A stretch of DNA of 9,552 bases from the NCBI GenBank assembly GCA_013044085.1, contig JABEVI010000300.1:1-9552 (forward strand), given 5' to 3'. The first letter of the stretch is position 1. The number at the start of each line of letters is the position of its first letter. The notes below the pieces were generated by a model, which had not been told where the DNA came from, ran no database searches, and saw only the letters and a program-made list of their open reading frames with translations. Below, in pieces: positions 7,977 through 9,552 of this stretch. The translations under genes were made by a program, and so were the position numbers. This DNA is from Steroidobacteraceae bacterium. Lineage in GTDB: Bacteria > Pseudomonadota > Gammaproteobacteria > Steroidobacterales > Steroidobacteraceae.

Positions 7977-9428
7977 ATGAACGTCTTCAGTGTCGCTGAT
8001 TTCACCTCCGGCCTGAACCTGGCCGCTCCGGAGATTTTTCTCGGACTCTCTGCCTGCGCGATCCTGATGTTGGATCTTCTGCTCGGCGATGCGCAACGCC
8101 ACTGGACCGCCACGCTGTCGGTTTTGTCCCTGCTTCTGACCGCCGTGCTGGCGGCCTCAATCCGGGTGTCGGGCCGGGTCACCGCGCTTGGCGGCATGTT
8201 CGAGGTCGACGGCATGTCTCAAGTGCTGAAGATCGTCGCCGTGCTCACGGTTGCCGTGGTGTTCGTGTATTCGGTCGAGTACATGAAGCGTCGCAACATC
8301 CTGAAGGGCGAATACTTCGTGCTCGGGTTGTTCGCGACACTGGGAATACTCGTGCTGATCTCGGCGGCGAGTCTGGTTACGCTCTATCTCGGCCTCGAAC
8401 TGCTGTCGCTTTGCATGTACGCGATGGTGGCCTTCGATCGGGACTCCGGCAGGGCGGCCGAGTCGGCGATCAAATTCTTCGTCCTCGGTTCGTTGGCCTC
8501 CGGCACCCTGCTGTACGGCATGTCGATCGTCTACGGCGTGACCGGCAGCCTGCAACTCGATGCGATTGCGGCTGCGGTGCAGGGGGGGCTCGCCTCGAAC
8601 ATCGGGCTTCTGTTCGGAATAGCCTTCATCATCGTTGCGATCGGCTTCAAGTTCGGCGCGGTGCCGTTCCACATGTGGATCCCCGACGTCTACGAAGGCT
8701 CGCCGACCTGTGTCACGCTGTTCATCGGCAGCGCGCCGAAGATCGCGGCGTTTGCGCTGGCGATGCGCCTGCTCACCGAGGGTCTCGGCGGTGCTCAGGT
8801 CGATTGGAGTCAAATGCTGGTGCTGCTGTCGGTGCTGTCGATGGCGATCGGCAACGTCGTTGCGATCGCACAGACGAACATCAAACGCATGCTCGGCTAT
8901 TCGACGATCTCACACGTCGGCTACATATTGCTGGGAATTCTCGCCGGCACGCCGCAAGGCTATCAGGCGGCGATGTATTACACGATCACCTACGTGATCG
9001 TGGCGGCCGGTTCCTTTGGAATGATTCTTCTGCTGTCGCGTCAGGGGTTCGAGGCGGAGGAGATCACGGACTTCAAGGGACTGAACGCACGCAGTCCGTG
9101 GTTTGCGGGAATGATGGCGATTTTCATGTTCAGCCTTGCCGGCCTGCCGCCGTTCATCGGTTTCTGGGCGAAACTTGGCGTGATCCAGGCGGTGCTCGGA
9201 ATCCATGCGACCTGGCTCGCGATCGTCGCCGTGTTGTTCTCCGTGGTCGGCGCGTTCTACTACCTGCGTATCGTGAAAATAATGTATTTCGATGAACCCG
9301 GCGCGGCTGAGAGCCTCGGCGGTTCGATCTTGATGCGCGCGATGCTGAGTGCGAACGCGCTGCTGGTCCTCGGACTCGGCATTGCACCCGGTGCACTGCT
9401 CGAGGTATGCGCACAAGCGATCCGTTAG
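7977..9428 (+). CDS. nuoN: NADH-quinone oxidoreductase subunit N (proximal antiporter-like proton pump subunit)
   Basis: A 483-residue membrane subunit (ND2 family), close to the usual length of about 485, and last gene of the operon. It adjoins NuoK in the complex and forms the third antiporter-like channel. Visible signatures are YLGLELLSLCMYAMVAF with the helix-5 glutamate (Glu141), ESAIKFFVLGSLASGTLLYG, GFKFGAVPFHMWIPDVYEG with the helix-7 lysine (Lys225), SPTCVTLFIGSAPKIAAFA, and NIKRMLGYSTISHVGYILLG with the later conserved lysine. The C-terminal AGLPPFIGFWAKLGV and YYLRIVKIMYF segments are also typical. The ATG follows the nuoM stop by nine bases with a good AGGGA ribosome binding site. 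A run of seven G bases (8582-8588) lies inside the gene without breaking the frame. The stop TAG is at 9426-9428; no terminator hairpin is evident before the tRNA gene. Confidence 0.97.
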   Translation: MNVFSVADFTSGLNLAAPEIFLGLSACAILMLDLLLGDAQRHWTATLSVLSLLLTAVLAASIRVSGRVTALGGMFEVDGMSQVLKIVAVLTVAVVFVYSVEYMKRRNILKGEYFVLGLFATLGILVLISAASLVTLYLGLELLSLCMYAMVAFDRDSGRAAESAIKFFVLGSLASGTLLYGMSIVYGVTGSLQLDAIAAAVQGGLASNIGLLFGIAFIIVAIGFKFGAVPFHMWIPDVYEGSPTCVTLFIGSAPKIAAFALAMRLLTEGLGGAQVDWSQMLVLLSVLSMAIGNVVAIAQTNIKRMLGYSTISHVGYILLGILAGTPQGYQAAMYYTITYVIVAAGSFGMILLLSRQGFEAEEITDFKGLNARSPWFAGMMAIFMFSLAGLPPFIGFWAKLGVIQAVLGIHATWLAIVAVLFSVVGAFYYLRIVKIMYFDEPGAAESLGGSILMRAMLSANALLVLGLGIAPGALLEVCAQAIR

Positions 9429-9431
9429 TGC

Positions 9432-9459
9432 TTGCATTGGGTCGTTAGACGGGTAGAAT
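9432..9459 (+). promoter_or_regulatory. Putative sigma70-type promoter for the initiator tRNA
   Basis: In the 47-base gap after nuoN, TAGAAT at 9454-9459 matches the -10 consensus TATAAT at five of six bases. TTGCAT at 9432-9437 is a weak -35 (TTG shared with TTGACA), spaced 16 bases away. The bases just downstream (GGCGGGC, 9460-9466) form a GC-rich discriminator, as at stable-RNA promoters under stringent control. Transcription would begin about ten bases before the tRNA. This is a prediction from sequence only; read-through from nuoN is an alternative or additional source. Confidence 0.5.
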
Positions 9460-9475
9460 GGCGGGCTCACTCTGG

Positions 9476-9552
9476 TGCGGGGTGGAGCAGTCTGGCAGCT
9501 CGTCGGGCTCATAACCCGAAGGTCGCAGGTTCAAATCCTGCCCCCGCTACCA
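9476..9552 (+). tRNA. Initiator tRNA-fMet (anticodon CAT)
   Basis: A complete 77-base tRNA with encoded CCA ends on the last base of the window. The acceptor strands TGCGGGG and CCCCGCT pair at positions 2-71 to 7-66. The D stem is GAGC/GCTC, the anticodon stem TCGGG/CCCGA encloses loop CTCATAA with anticodon CAT at 9510-9512, and the T arm is GCAGG-TTCAAAT-CCTGC. Initiator hallmarks are the unpaired 1-72 position, the three consecutive G-C pairs at the bottom of the anticodon stem (GGG/CCC), and the A11-U24 pair in the D stem. These separate it from elongator tRNA-Met and tRNA-Ile with CAT anticodon. The 1-72 mismatch is U-U, rather than the C-A of E. coli. It delivers formyl-methionine to the ribosome P site. 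It sits 47 bases after nuoN, in the same direction. Confidence 0.97.

Noticed and set aside
9429..9475. Rho-independent terminator after nuoN
   Set aside because: I see no GC-rich hairpin followed by a T run in the 47-base gap, so read-through into the tRNA or termination beyond the window is more likely.
1..9552. Novel accessory system, mobile element or CRISPR array
   Set aside because: Every base except short junctions and a 47-base gap belongs to complex I genes or a tRNA. No direct repeats, transposase motifs or foreign-looking genes are visible. The tRNA 3' end could serve as an integration site, but the sequence stops there.

Overview
The window is the distal two thirds of a proteobacterial nuo operon, which encodes respiratory complex I (NADH:quinone oxidoreductase, type I). 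In order it carries nuoG (5' end cut by the window edge), nuoH, nuoI, nuoJ, nuoK, nuoL, nuoM and nuoN, all on the + strand, followed by a complete initiator tRNA-Met gene that ends on the last base of the window. The DNA is GC-rich. Gene order, the NuoG ferredoxin-like motifs (a PACATPV cysteine, HPLDCPICDQGGEC and a CxxCxxC plus DLCPVGAL motif), the 162-residue NuoI and the tRNA-fMet immediately after nuoN point to a Beta- or Gammaproteobacterium. The tRNA linkage favours a gammaproteobacterial lineage, because initiator tRNA genes in that class commonly sit directly before rimP-nusA-infB. The taxonomic assignment is an inference.

Layout: bases 1-2001 encode most of NuoG, the peripheral-arm Fe-S subunit. 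Bases 2004-3083 encode NuoH (quinone-site membrane subunit) and 3085-3573 encode NuoI (two [4Fe-4S] clusters, N6a/N6b). Bases 3573-4477 encode the small membrane subunits NuoJ and NuoK. Bases 4495-9428 encode the three antiporter-like proton-pumping subunits NuoL, NuoM and NuoN. Junctions are very tight (overlaps of 1 and 4 bases, gaps of 1-17 bases), so there is no room for separate terminators or conventional intergenic promoters inside the cluster, and the genes are expected to be co-transcribed and often translationally coupled. The only non-coding stretch is 47 bases (9429-9475) between nuoN and the tRNA. It holds a plausible sigma70-type promoter with a GC-rich discriminator, typical of stable-RNA genes. 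No non-coding stretch longer than 300 bases exists.

Functionally, electrons from NADH (NuoEF, upstream and outside the window) pass through the Fe-S clusters of NuoG and NuoI to quinone at the NuoH/NuoB/NuoD interface. NuoH-J-K-L-M-N form the membrane arm that couples this to proton export. All key charged residues expected in NuoK, NuoL, NuoM and NuoN are present, so the complex looks functional.

I looked for an undescribed system and do not see one. This is a core housekeeping region without mobile elements, CRISPR, phage or defence genes. The observations worth a second look are small: a U1-U72 mismatch in the initiator tRNA, its likely promoter, a slightly longer loop in NuoH, absence of cluster N7 ligands in NuoG, and two long G tracts.
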